This document shows, in pieces, positions 24,880 to 33,418 of a stretch of 64,000 nucleotides of DNA. Position numbers and translations under genes: made by a program. This DNA is from Aequorivita sublithincola DSM 14238 (GTDB lineage: Bacteria; Bacteroidota; Bacteroidia; Flavobacteriales; Flavobacteriaceae). The first letter of the stretch is position 1; each line of letters begins with the position of its first letter. A model generated the notes under the pieces. That model was not told the origin of the DNA and did not search any database. It saw only the letters and a list, made by a program, of their open reading frames with translations. Where the stretch lies: contig NC_018013.1 in assembly GCF_000265385.1 (NCBI RefSeq), forward strand, positions 1,701,001 to 1,765,000, given 5' to 3'.

Positions 24880-25488
24880 ATGGAATATCTTTTTATAGGT
24901 TTAGCGGTAGGAGCGATTTTGGCTTACTTTCTGTTCGCACGTTTTGGCGGTGGAAGAAAGGAAAAGGTCACAACACAATCGGTTATTTTAATGGAAAAAA
25001 TTCGTAGTGTCTGCAAATTCATCACTATTGAAGGCGATTTTTCTGAAATCTTCTATTATGAAAATGTAAAAGAAAAATGGTTAAGCTTAATTTTAGGAAA
25101 AAAGAAAGCTTTGGTTCTCATTGAAGCAAAAGCGCATATTGGCTTCGATCTTACAAAAGTGAAAATGAATGCCGACACCAAAAACAGAACCATAATTCTC
25201 ACAAATTTTCCACAACCGGAATTACTAACTATAGAAACAGACTTTAAATATTACGACAAAAAAGAAGGTTGGGCAAACCCTTTTACAGCTAGCGATTTAA
25301 CAGATATAAACCAAGAGGCAAAAAAGCATATTGTAGATAAAATTCCTGAAAGCGGTTTGTTGCAAGAAGCTTCAAAACAAGCTTTAGAAACAATAAAACT
25401 TATGGAAACCTTGGTGGAAACTATTAATTGGAAATTAGATTATTCTGCACTTTATGCTGCGGACGAAAAACCAAAGTTGGAGAAATGA
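24880..25488 (+). CDS. DUF4230 protein with N-terminal membrane anchor
   Basis: 202 residues. One N-terminal membrane helix (about 4-21) is followed by a basic stretch and a soluble DUF4230 domain with 'LMEKIRSVCKFITIEGDFSEI' and 'ALVLIEAKAHIGFDL'. The function is unknown; similar proteins occur in Firmicutes and Bacteroidota as membrane-anchored beta-rich domains. It starts 4 bp after the DUF4260 gene and overlaps the YjbR gene by 4 bp (ATGA). Confidence 0.78.
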   Translation: MEYLFIGLAVGAILAYFLFARFGGGRKEKVTTQSVILMEKIRSVCKFITIEGDFSEIFYYENVKEKWLSLILGKKKALVLIEAKAHIGFDLTKVKMNADTKNRTIILTNFPQPELLTIETDFKYYDKKEGWANPFTASDLTDINQEAKKHIVDKIPESGLLQEASKQALETIKLMETLVETINWKLDYSALYAADEKPKLEK

Positions 25489-25841
25489 ACATAGAACAAT
25501 TCAGAGAGTATTGCATAGCAAAAAAAGGAGTAACGGAGTCTTTTCCTTTTGATGATAAAGCGCTCGTTTTTAAAGTGATGGATAAAATGTTTGCGTTAGC
25601 AGGTTTAGATTCTAACCCTGCAACCGCCAACCTAAAGTGCGATCCTGAGCGAGCAATTGAACTTCGCGAAGAATATGACGGGTCGATAATTGCAGGGTAT
25701 CATATGAGTAAAAAACATTGGAATACAATTGAAATCGAAAACGTATCGCCCAAATTACTCACTGAATTAATAGATCATTCTTATGATTTGGTTGTAAAAG
25801 GTCTCACCAAAAAGTTGCAAACCGAACTTGCCGCACTATAA
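25485..25841 (+). CDS. MmcQ/YjbR family protein
   Basis: 118 residues of the small MmcQ/YjbR fold, a double-wing DNA-binding-like structure. The signatures 'YCIAKKGVTESFPFDDKALVFKV', 'CDPERAIELREEY' and 'HMSKKHWNTI' are all present. Its role is unproven. It overlaps the DUF4230 stop (ATGA), which supports the start at 25485 and translational coupling. It closes the unit that begins with the cyclase. Confidence 0.85.
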   Translation: MNIEQFREYCIAKKGVTESFPFDDKALVFKVMDKMFALAGLDSNPATANLKCDPERAIELREEYDGSIIAGYHMSKKHWNTIEIENVSPKLLTELIDHSYDLVVKGLTKKLQTELAAL

Positions 25842-25845
25842 AAAA

Positions 25846-25880
25846 GTCTTAAGTCCGACGTCCTTCAGTCTTATGTCAAT
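25846..25880 (+). repeat. Heptamer-periodic tract
   Basis: Five units GTCTTAA, GTCCGAC, GTCCTTC, AGTCTTA and TGTCAAT start 5 bp after the YjbR stop. It is the same family as 1070-1104. Confidence 0.55.
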
Positions 25881-25908
25881 TAACTTTATTTGAAAAAGAA
25901 TTAACTTA

Positions 25909-27681
25909 ATGAACAAACCTTCAGATTTTTACAAACAACAGATCGAAATCCATTCCGAAGATTTACAAAAGCTAAAAAAGAAACTTGCCGTTTCTAGTAC
26001 CATTCGACTTTTGGTGTTTTTACTGGCTTGTTTTGGCGTGTATTTTTTCTTCGGAAATGCTAAAGTGATTATTGCGGTCATTGTTTTAACAATATTGGCT
26101 TTTATTTATTTAGTTTCAAAACACAGCGGTCTTCAATACCAACGCGATTTAAAAAAAGCATTGATCACCCAAAATGAAACCGAGCTAGAGGTTTTAAACC
26201 TCGCGTTTCACCATTTACCTTCTGGGGAAAAATATAAAGATCCGCTACATTTTTACAGTCAGGATATTGACCTTTTTGGCAGTGGTTCTTTCTTTCAATA
26301 TTTGAACCGAACAGCATTAGAAAGTGGTTCCGATTTTTTGGCGAAAATTTTTACTGAAAACGAAATAAATTCCATTCCAAAAAGACAAAAAGCGATTGCC
26401 GAATTATCTGAAAAACCAGCATGGCGTCAAAAGTTTTCAGCAATAGCTTCTTTAGTGAAAACTGAAGTTCCAGCAACCGAAGTTACCGATTGGTTAAAAG
26501 ATTATAAAACGTTTGTGCCAAAATGGATTAAACCAGTTTCCATTGTATTTACAGCAATTTCCGTAGCCTTAATTGTTTTAAATTATTTTGATTTGCTTTC
26601 AGGTTATGTTACCGGCGGTTGGTTCATTTTAGGACTTGCAATTTCAGGAAAATATCAGAAAAAAGTTAACGATTTTTCTTCCCACACTACAAAAATTCAG
26701 AGCACTTTTGAGCAATTTCATAGACTGATTTTAGAAATTGAAAATGAAAGATTTTCTTCTGAAATACTTTCCGAAAAACGAAATTCTGTAGTCCAATCAG
26801 ATATTAAAACTTCAACAGTCATAAAGCAATTTGCTAGATATTTGGATGTCTTAGAACAAGGAAATATTATGATTTTCGGAACCATTATAAATGGATTAAC
26901 GCTTCGAAACCTACGCCAATCTTATAATATTGAAAAATGGATTGAGGAGCATAAGGAAAGTGTCCCCGTTTGGTTTGAAAGTATTACATTTTTTGATGCA
27001 TATAATAGTTTGGGAAATTTCAACTTCAATCATCCCAATTATGTTTTTCCGGAAATAAATAATAAAGTTCCCGTATTAAAAGTAAAAGGAGCAGGCCATC
27101 CATTATTAAAGGAATCGTCAATGATTCGTAATGATTTTCAGATTAATTCAGAAGAATTTTTTATTGTTACGGGCGCAAATATGGCCGGGAAAAGCACATT
27201 TTTAAGAACCGTTTCACTCCAAATTGTGATGGGAAATATAGGCTTACCGGTTTGTGCGGAGAAAGCTGAATACAATCCAATTAAGCTGATTACTAGTATG
27301 CGAACCACAGATAGTTTAACGGATGATGAGTCGTATTTTTTCAGTGAATTAAAACGATTAAAATTTATAGTTGACGAAATAAAAACCGACCGTTATTTTA
27401 TCATTTTAGATGAAATATTAAAAGGAACAAACAGCACAGATAAAGCAATCGGCTCCAGAAAATTTGTTGAAAAACTTGTGGCTAGTAATTCTACCGGAAT
27501 TATCGCCACGCACGATTTAAGTCTTTGCGTTGCTGCCGAAGAATTGCCAGAAGTAAAAAATTATTTCTTCGACGCAATTATTGAAAACGACGAACTCTTT
27601 TTCGACTACACCTTCAAACCAGGAATCTGCCAAAATATGAACGCCTCTTTTCTGCTGAAAAAAATGCAGATAGTAGATTAA
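25909..27681 (+). CDS. Membrane-associated MutS-family ATPase
   Basis: 590 residues. The C-terminal MutS ATPase has Walker A GANMAGKST (about 421-429), Walker B FIILDEIL, and the ST-D-E-S-Y-F and ATHD motifs. The N-terminal mismatch-recognition domains of MutS are missing. Instead there are paired hydrophobic segments near residues 30-70 and 203-235. It belongs to the membrane-linked MutS group common in Bacteroidota, whose role is unknown and need not be mismatch repair. It heads a run with YdjM-like, DUF2256 and two photolyase genes, suggesting a DNA-damage theme. Confidence 0.8.
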   Translation: MNKPSDFYKQQIEIHSEDLQKLKKKLAVSSTIRLLVFLLACFGVYFFFGNAKVIIAVIVLTILAFIYLVSKHSGLQYQRDLKKALITQNETELEVLNLAFHHLPSGEKYKDPLHFYSQDIDLFGSGSFFQYLNRTALESGSDFLAKIFTENEINSIPKRQKAIAELSEKPAWRQKFSAIASLVKTEVPATEVTDWLKDYKTFVPKWIKPVSIVFTAISVALIVLNYFDLLSGYVTGGWFILGLAISGKYQKKVNDFSSHTTKIQSTFEQFHRLILEIENERFSSEILSEKRNSVVQSDIKTSTVIKQFARYLDVLEQGNIMIFGTIINGLTLRNLRQSYNIEKWIEEHKESVPVWFESITFFDAYNSLGNFNFNHPNYVFPEINNKVPVLKVKGAGHPLLKESSMIRNDFQINSEEFFIVTGANMAGKSTFLRTVSLQIVMGNIGLPVCAEKAEYNPIKLITSMRTTDSLTDDESYFFSELKRLKFIVDEIKTDRYFIILDEILKGTNSTDKAIGSRKFVEKLVASNSTGIIATHDLSLCVAAEELPEVKNYFFDAIIENDELFFDYTFKPGICQNMNASFLLKKMQIVD

Positions 27682-27690
27682 TTTTTTTAA

Positions 27691-28686
27691 ATGGATTCAG
27701 TAACACAAATAGTTTTGGGTGCCGCCGTTGGCGAAGCGGTCTTAGGGAAAAAAATTGGCAACAAAGCAATGCTTTTAGGAGCTATTGCTGGTACAATTCC
27801 AGATTTAGATGTTATTGCAAATTATTTTACCGATACTGTTTCGGCATTAGAAATGCACCGCGGGTTTACACATTCCATTGTTTTTGCGGTAGTTTTTGGG
27901 TTGCTCTTTGGATGGCTTCTATCTCTTTGGGATAAACGTGCAAGTTTTAAGGAATGGTCGTGGTTTTGGTTTCTCTGTTTCGTAACGCATCCTTTGCTGG
28001 ACGCGCATACAACTTGGGGCACGCAACTTTTCTGGCCGCTGGATCTTCGTTTGGCTTACAAAAACATATTTGTAATTGATCCACTTTATACGTTGCCATT
28101 TCTAGTGTTTTTAATTTTGGCGATGTTTCAAAAAAGAGGAAGTATCAAAAGGCGAAAATTCAATAATCTCGGGTTGATAATTAGTAGCGCATATATGTTA
28201 CTTACACTAATTTTAAAGGGAATAACATATTATAAATTTGAAAATGCGTTGAAAAATCAAAATATTGCTTATTCTGAAATACAGACCAAACCCAGTCCAA
28301 TGAACACCATTTTGTGGACGGCAAATGTGGAAACCGAAGACGCGTTTTTGATTGGGGATTATTCCTTTTTCGATTCGAAACCGATTCAGTTTTATGCGAA
28401 TCCAAAAAACCACGAAGCATTGGGAGATTTAAGAGAAAATGAAAAAGTAAATAGACTTATAAAAATTACCCAAGGTTGGTACACTATTTCTGAAAAACCT
28501 GAAGGAATTTATTTAAATGATCTTCGTTTTGGGAAGATAAGTGTGGATCCAAACTCAGATAAATATGCCTTCAGTTTTCTTATTGAAAAAGTAGGTGACG
28601 ACGTTAAAATTACCGAAGAACCCAAAGAAGTTAGGGAAGGAGGCAAGTTGCTTTTAGATCTTTGGAAGCGAATAAAAGGAAATTAG
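27691..28686 (+). CDS. YdjM-like membrane-bound metal-dependent hydrolase
   Basis: 331 residues. The N-terminal half has several membrane helices and the conserved 'MDSVTQIVLGAAVGEAVLG', GTIPDLDV, HRGFTHS and HPLLDAHT motifs, whose His and Asp residues could form a metal site. E. coli YdjM is a LexA-regulated membrane protein of this family. The C-terminal 130 residues are soluble. It starts 9 bp after the MutS-like gene and is followed 3 bp later by DUF2256. Confidence 0.82.
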   Translation: MDSVTQIVLGAAVGEAVLGKKIGNKAMLLGAIAGTIPDLDVIANYFTDTVSALEMHRGFTHSIVFAVVFGLLFGWLLSLWDKRASFKEWSWFWFLCFVTHPLLDAHTTWGTQLFWPLDLRLAYKNIFVIDPLYTLPFLVFLILAMFQKRGSIKRRKFNNLGLIISSAYMLLTLILKGITYYKFENALKNQNIAYSEIQTKPSPMNTILWTANVETEDAFLIGDYSFFDSKPIQFYANPKNHEALGDLRENEKVNRLIKITQGWYTISEKPEGIYLNDLRFGKISVDPNSDKYAFSFLIEKVGDDVKITEEPKEVREGGKLLLDLWKRIKGN

Positions 28687-28689
28687 TAA

Positions 28690-28836
28690 ATGACAAAGAA
28701 AGCTGATCTTCCTCAAAAAATCTGTATTACTTGCGGCCGCCCATTTTCGTGGCGAAAGAAATGGGAAAGGGATTGGGAAAACGTGTTATATTGTAGTAAA
28801 AAATGTCAGAAAAACAAAAGCAATCCATCGGTTTAG
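28690..28836 (+). CDS. DUF2256 zinc-ribbon protein
   Basis: A 48-residue protein. It has [15 protein letters not shown] and [10 protein letters not shown], with Cys12/Cys15 and Cys35/Cys39 as the likely zinc ligands. DUF2256 genes are often found beside cryptochrome/photolyase genes. The last 34 bp overlap the start of cryptochrome-DASH in another frame, so translation is likely coupled. The function is unknown; it could help a DNA- or flavin-related partner. Confidence 0.88.
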   Translation: MTKKADLPQKICITCGRPFSWRKKWERDWENVLYCSKKCQKNKSNPSV

Positions 28837-30107
28837 TTTGGTTTACCAAAGATCTTCGTGTAGGCGATAATCATTCACTTTCAAAGGCTCTAACCGAAAA
28901 TGAAAAAGTAATCGGTGTGTATTTTTTCGATCCACGTCATTTTGACACCACAGTATATGGTTTTAAAAAAACTGAAAAATTCCGTGCGAAATTCTTGATT
29001 GAAACAGTTGAAAATCTGCGAAAGAATCTTCAAAAGCTCAATATAAGTCTTTTGGTTTTCCACGAGAAACCAGAAGTAATTTTTCCGCAGCTTGTCGAAA
29101 AATATCAAATAAAATCGATTTATTTTCAACGCGAATGGACAAGTGAAGAAGTTGCCGTGAGCAAGAATATTCAGCAAAAATCACCCGATTGTAAACTTAT
29201 TAAGACTTACGATCAATTTTTGTTTCATTCCGGAGACATTCCGTATTCTGACTTTTCAGAAATTCCCGAAGTATTTACCAATTTTAGAAAAAAAGTTGAA
29301 GCAAATACTAAGGTTAGAAAATGTGACGGAAAACCTGAAATTCAGTCTCAAATAAATCTTGTAGAAAACAATACAGAAATTCCAACTTTGAGTGATTTAG
29401 GATTAGAAGATTTTGAAACGGATTCACGTTCGGCATTTCCATTCAAAGGAGGAGAAGATGCTGGGGAAGAACGTTTGAAGGAATATTTCTGGGAAACTAA
29501 AAGTCTTGCAAAATATAAAGAAACTAGAAATGGATTGTTGGGCGAAGATTACAGCTCCAAGTTTTCTGCTTGGCTAGCGAATGGTAGTCTTTCGCCACGT
29601 TTTATTTACGAAGAAGTGAAAAGATTTGAAAGTGAAATCACCGAAAACGAGAGTACGTATTGGTTGATTTTTGAATTATTGTGGCGCGATTATTTTAAAT
29701 ATGTTTCGTTGAAACACGGTTCTAAAATTTTTCATTTAAACGGTATTTCACAGAAAGATTTAGATTGGAACAAAAATTCCAAAATTTTCAAAAAGTGGAT
29801 TGAGGGCAGTTTAGAAGAACCATTTATAAATGCAAATATGAAGGAAATCACTGCTACCGGCTTTATGAGCAACCGCGGAAGGCAAAATGTAAATAGTTTT
29901 TGGGCCAAAGAATTGTTGCAGGATTGGCGAGTTGGAGCTGCTTATTTTGAAAGTATGCTCATCGATTACGATGTACATAGCAATTGGGGCAATTGGATGT
30001 ACAATAGTGGCGTTGGCAATGATCCGCGCGACCGAAAATTCAATATAAAAATGCAGGCAGAGCGTTATGATGCAGATGGAAAGTATCAAAAAACTTGGCT
30101 TAAATAA
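28803..30107 (+). CDS. Cryptochrome DASH
   Basis: 434 residues. An N-terminal photolyase alpha/beta domain ([13 protein letters not shown], about 11-23) binds the antenna cofactor. The C-terminal FAD domain is recognisable in '[19 protein letters not shown]', '[10 protein letters not shown]', '[15 protein letters not shown]' and '[20 protein letters not shown]'. DASH proteins repair cyclobutane dimers in single-stranded or looped DNA and may also signal light. It overlaps DUF2256 and is followed 24 bp later by a second photolyase. Confidence 0.92.
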   Translation: MSEKQKQSIGLVWFTKDLRVGDNHSLSKALTENEKVIGVYFFDPRHFDTTVYGFKKTEKFRAKFLIETVENLRKNLQKLNISLLVFHEKPEVIFPQLVEKYQIKSIYFQREWTSEEVAVSKNIQQKSPDCKLIKTYDQFLFHSGDIPYSDFSEIPEVFTNFRKKVEANTKVRKCDGKPEIQSQINLVENNTEIPTLSDLGLEDFETDSRSAFPFKGGEDAGEERLKEYFWETKSLAKYKETRNGLLGEDYSSKFSAWLANGSLSPRFIYEEVKRFESEITENESTYWLIFELLWRDYFKYVSLKHGSKIFHLNGISQKDLDWNKNSKIFKKWIEGSLEEPFINANMKEITATGFMSNRGRQNVNSFWAKELLQDWRVGAAYFESMLIDYDVHSNWGNWMYNSGVGNDPRDRKFNIKMQAERYDADGKYQKTWLK

Positions 30108-30131
30108 TTTTGTTTCATAACTAGATATTCA

Positions 30132-31667
30132 ATGAAAACACTTCGACTTATACTTGGCGATCAACTTAACCACAAGCATTCTTGGTATTCAAAACCCGAA
30201 AAGGATACGTTGTATTTTATGGCTGAAATGCGGCAGGAAACTGATTATGTACACCATCATATTCAAAAAGTTGTTGGGTTTTTTGCAGCGATGCGAAATT
30301 TCTATGAGCATTTAAAAGACAACGGACATCAAGTTATTTATTATGAAATTGATTCCGAAGCAAACAAACAAGATTTGGTTGAAAACCTTAAAGATTTAAT
30401 TCAAAAGCACGACATTGAAAAGTTTGAATACCAACTTCCCGATGAATACAGATTGGACGAACAATTGCGAAATTTTTGCGATAGTCTAAATATTGAAAAC
30501 GAAGTTTTTGACACGGAACATTTCTACACCACTCGCATCGAAATGGCCGATTTCTACAAAGGCAAAAAGGAAATGACGATGGAATATTTCTATCGCGATA
30601 TGCGAAAGAAGCACGAGCTTTTAATGGAAAATAAAACCAATCCCGAAGGCGGAAAGTGGAATTTTGATAAAAGTAATCGTAATAAATGGAATGGCAAACC
30701 CGAGATTCCCCACGAAAAGGGATTTCGAAAAGATGTTTCTTCAATTTTGACACAGATTGAAAAGCAAAAAATAAAAACTATTGGAAACATCAATGCTTCA
30801 AATTTTAATTGGCCCACTTCGCGAGCGGACAGTTTAAAAGTACTCAACTATTTTTGTGATAATTTATTGATTCATTTTGGCGATTATCAGGATGCGCTTC
30901 ATACGGAACAAGCTTTTCTGTTTCATTCGCGGCTTTCATTTTCATTGAATACAAAAATGCTTTCGCCAAAAGAAGTTGTGAATAAAGTGATAGAAACCTA
31001 TTACGACAGAAAATCTGAAATTGACATTTCGCAAGTAGAAGGATTTGTGCGGCAAATTTTAGGTTGGCGAGAATATATGCGTGGTATGTATTGGATGAAA
31101 ATGCCAGAGTATCAAAACCTGAATAAATTGGACAATCAAAATAAATTGCCTGATTTTTATTGGACTGGGAAAACAAAAATGAATTGTTTAAGCCATTCAA
31201 TTACTCAAAGTCTGGATAATGCATACGCGCATCATATTCAGCGATTAATGATTACAGGAAACTTTGCGCTTCTCACTCAAATAAATCCCGATGAAGTAGA
31301 TGCTTGGTATTTGGGAATTTATATTGACGCAATAGAATGGGTAGAAATGCCAAATACAAGAGGAATGAGCCAATACGCCGATGGCGGAATTGTAGCGACA
31401 AAACCCTATATTTCCAGCGGTAGTTACATCAATAAAATGAGCAATTATTGCAAAGTGTGTACTTACAATGTGAATGAAAAAACTGGAGAAAATGCCTGTC
31501 CGTTCAATTCACTTTATTGGAATTTTCTAAATGAAAAACGCACACATTTCAAAAATAATCAACGGATGAATATGATGATGAGTTTATTGGAAAAAATGAA
31601 TTCTGAAACTTTGGAAGCGCATATTACAAGAGCTCACGAGATTATTGAGAATCCCGATAATTTTTAA
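30132..31667 (+). CDS. FeS-type cryptochrome/photolyase (PhrB/CryPro-like)
   Basis: 511 residues. 'LRLILGDQLNHKHSW' at the start and the long helical FAD domain match the bacterial FeS-BCP group ('FVRQILGWREYMRGMYW', 'YIDAIEWVEMPNTRGMSQ'). The C-terminal cysteines in YCKVCTY and NACPF, with an upstream Cys in MNCLSHS, can hold the 4Fe-4S cluster of the group. Characterised members repair (6-4) photoproducts. With the DASH protein next to it, the cell covers different UV lesions. Confidence 0.9.
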   Translation: MKTLRLILGDQLNHKHSWYSKPEKDTLYFMAEMRQETDYVHHHIQKVVGFFAAMRNFYEHLKDNGHQVIYYEIDSEANKQDLVENLKDLIQKHDIEKFEYQLPDEYRLDEQLRNFCDSLNIENEVFDTEHFYTTRIEMADFYKGKKEMTMEYFYRDMRKKHELLMENKTNPEGGKWNFDKSNRNKWNGKPEIPHEKGFRKDVSSILTQIEKQKIKTIGNINASNFNWPTSRADSLKVLNYFCDNLLIHFGDYQDALHTEQAFLFHSRLSFSLNTKMLSPKEVVNKVIETYYDRKSEIDISQVEGFVRQILGWREYMRGMYWMKMPEYQNLNKLDNQNKLPDFYWTGKTKMNCLSHSITQSLDNAYAHHIQRLMITGNFALLTQINPDEVDAWYLGIYIDAIEWVEMPNTRGMSQYADGGIVATKPYISSGSYINKMSNYCKVCTYNVNEKTGENACPFNSLYWNFLNEKRTHFKNNQRMNMMMSLLEKMNSETLEAHITRAHEIIENPDNF

Positions 31668-31679
31668 AGTTAGCTGATT

Positions 31680-32108
31680 TTAGCAACTTAAATCTGCAAT
31701 AACTTTCCATTCTCCTTCAATTTTTCGGAAGATAATAAGGAAAACCCCGTTAGCATTTCCAACATCCCGAACCAAATGGAACTGGCCCATTACGTAATAG
31801 GAGTCGTCTTCAATTTTAGTGATTGCTTCAATTGTAAAACTAAGCGTGCCAGTATACTCTTTTGAAGGATATCCTTTTCTGTAGTTGTCCAATGTTTTTT
31901 GCCAACCATTCGTAACGCCTTTGCTACCGTAGAATTTTAATGAATCACTTTTCCAATAGCCTTGCATAAAACCCTCCAAATCGTTTTGGTTCCAAGCTTT
32001 TTCCTGTGTTTTCAGTACGGAAAGAATTGCTTCTTTATCGGCGGCTTCGGTTTGGGAAATAGCATTTATCGTTAAGAGTATACAAAAAAGTAGAAGTAGT
32101 TTTTTCAT
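31680..32108 (-). CDS. Secreted NTF2-like (DUF4440-type) protein
   Basis: 142 residues. A signal peptide (about 1-18, ending NAISQT) is followed by a SnoaL/NTF2-like domain: 'ILSVLKTQEKAWNQNDLEGFMQGYW', 'GWQKTLDNYRKGYP' and 'FLIIFRKIEGEWKVIAD'. Such domains bind small molecules or act as isomerases or scaffolds; the role is unknown. The ATG at 32108 is chosen because it opens the signal peptide. A longer frame from 32165 would be encoded by an inverted repeat. Confidence 0.78.
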   Translation of the reverse strand: MKKLLLLFCILLTINAISQTEAADKEAILSVLKTQEKAWNQNDLEGFMQGYWKSDSLKFYGSKGVTNGWQKTLDNYRKGYPSKEYTGTLSFTIEAITKIEDDSYYVMGQFHLVRDVGNANGVFLIIFRKIEGEWKVIADLSC

Positions 32109-32128
32109 AATTAAGTGTTTTAGACTTT

Positions 32129-32182
32129 GTGTTCTCTGTGCCTCTGTGGTGCAAAATATAACCACAGAGGCACAGAGAACAC
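32129..32182. repeat. Perfect inverted repeat with 22-bp arms
   Basis: Arms 32129-32150 and 32161-32182 (core GTTCTCTGTGCCTCTGTGGT) are exact reverse complements around a 10-bp AT loop. There is no T run, so it is not a standard terminator. It lies between divergent genes. Degenerate relatives lie at 21227-21255 and 33364-33416. Confidence 0.8.
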
Positions 32183-32324
32183 GGAGAAAATTGAAAGTAA
32201 AGATAGAATTAAAGTGAGCAAATGCAATTTAAATTGCTTATCGAACAATTGGTCAACAAAATTTCTTATAAATTTACAAATAGCTTAAGTGTTAAAACAA
32301 ATTCTCTAATTCAAAAATAATATT

Positions 32325-33359
32325 TTGAGCGATTCCAAAATTTCCATTAACGGTATTTACCTAATCAAAGCATTCCTGATTTTGGGAAGTATTTTGACAA
32401 TTTTTTATTTTGGGGCAAGTCTGTTGCTGCCTCTTTTTGTGGCGGCAATTATTGCGATTTTGCTGGATAAACCTACCAAAAAAATGAAACAATGGGGATT
32501 GCCCAATTGGTTGTCCATAACGTTATCTATAGTATTAATGATCGTTATTTTTTTGCTGCTAACCTGGCTTATAAGCTCCCAAATAAATAATATTGCTGGA
32601 GATTGGCCTACGATAAAAGAAAAGGCGAGTGAAAAATTGAATTCCCTTTCGATGTGGGCAAATGAACGTTTGAACTGGGATTATAAAAATTACATTGACA
32701 ACAACAAAAGATTGGTGCAAAAGGCCGAAAGTTTAGGGAAAACGTTTCTTTCTTCAATACTAAATCTATTGTCGCAGTCACTTATCATCTTTATTTATAT
32801 CATTCTTTTGTTAATGCAGAAGACAATGTTCATCAATTTTTTTAAAAAACTTGTTTCCGATTCTTCGGCAATGGCAGCACTTTTAAGAGATTCCGCAAAG
32901 ATTACTAGTGCGTATTTCATTGGAAAAGGTAAAATTATGTTATTCCTCTTCGGAATATACTACCTCGGGTTTACCTTGGGTTCAGTGCCCTATGCTTTAT
33001 TTTTGGCGCTTTTTGCAGCCTTATTTTCCATAATTCCGTATGTGGGTAATTTTATCGGCGGAGGTTTTGCTGTAATACTTTCGTATTTATATTCGGGCAG
33101 TACGCCTGCATTAATTGTTATTGGCGTAATTGCCGCAGCGCAATTAGTAGAGAATTATATTTTGACGCCGTGGATAATTGGTGATGAAACGGATCTCAAC
33201 CCATTCATTACCGTATTTGGAGTTATTCTTTTTTCCTCGCTTTGGGGAATGGTGGGTGCAATTATTGCGTTACCAATAATTGGCGTGTTGAAAGTTATTT
33301 TTGAACACACTAATGGGATGGAGGCCTATGCACATTTAATTAAAAAGAAGGATTCATAA
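32325..33359 (+). CDS. AI-2E family (PerM-like) transporter
   Basis: 344 residues with about eight membrane helices and a soluble helical insert near 85-150. 'FSIIPYVGNFIGG' and 'IIGDETDLNPFITVFGVI' plus 'LWGMVGAIIALPIIGVLKVI' are hallmarks of the AI-2E/PerM family. Members export autoinducer-2 or act as ion/proton antiporters, so the substrate is open. The start is a TTG at 32325; no better ATG precedes the first helix. Confidence 0.85.
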   Translation: MSDSKISINGIYLIKAFLILGSILTIFYFGASLLLPLFVAAIIAILLDKPTKKMKQWGLPNWLSITLSIVLMIVIFLLLTWLISSQINNIAGDWPTIKEKASEKLNSLSMWANERLNWDYKNYIDNNKRLVQKAESLGKTFLSSILNLLSQSLIIFIYIILLLMQKTMFINFFKKLVSDSSAMAALLRDSAKITSAYFIGKGKIMLFLFGIYYLGFTLGSVPYALFLALFAALFSIIPYVGNFIGGGFAVILSYLYSGSTPALIVIGVIAAAQLVENYILTPWIIGDETDLNPFITVFGVILFSSLWGMVGAIIALPIIGVLKVIFEHTNGMEAYAHLIKKKDS

Positions 33360-33363
33360 AACT

Positions 33364-33416
33364 CCGTGTTCTTTATGTTTCTGTGGTACAATATAAAATC
33401 ACAAAGCGCACATAGT
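33364..33416. repeat. Imperfect copy of the CTCTGTGGT inverted repeat
   Basis: CGTGTTCTTTATGTTTCTGT, then an AT loop, then an imperfect reverse complement. It sits between convergent genes and resembles the perfect copy at 32129-32182. Confidence 0.5.
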
Positions 33417-33418
33417 GT

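Noticed and set aside
30388..31200. Several minus-strand frames of 85-121 codons opposite the second photolyase
   Set aside because: They are antisense shadows of a well-conserved gene with no family likeness.
32109..32165. Longer N-terminus for the NTF2-like protein
   Set aside because: It would be encoded largely by an arm of the inverted repeat, and it places the signal peptide internally.
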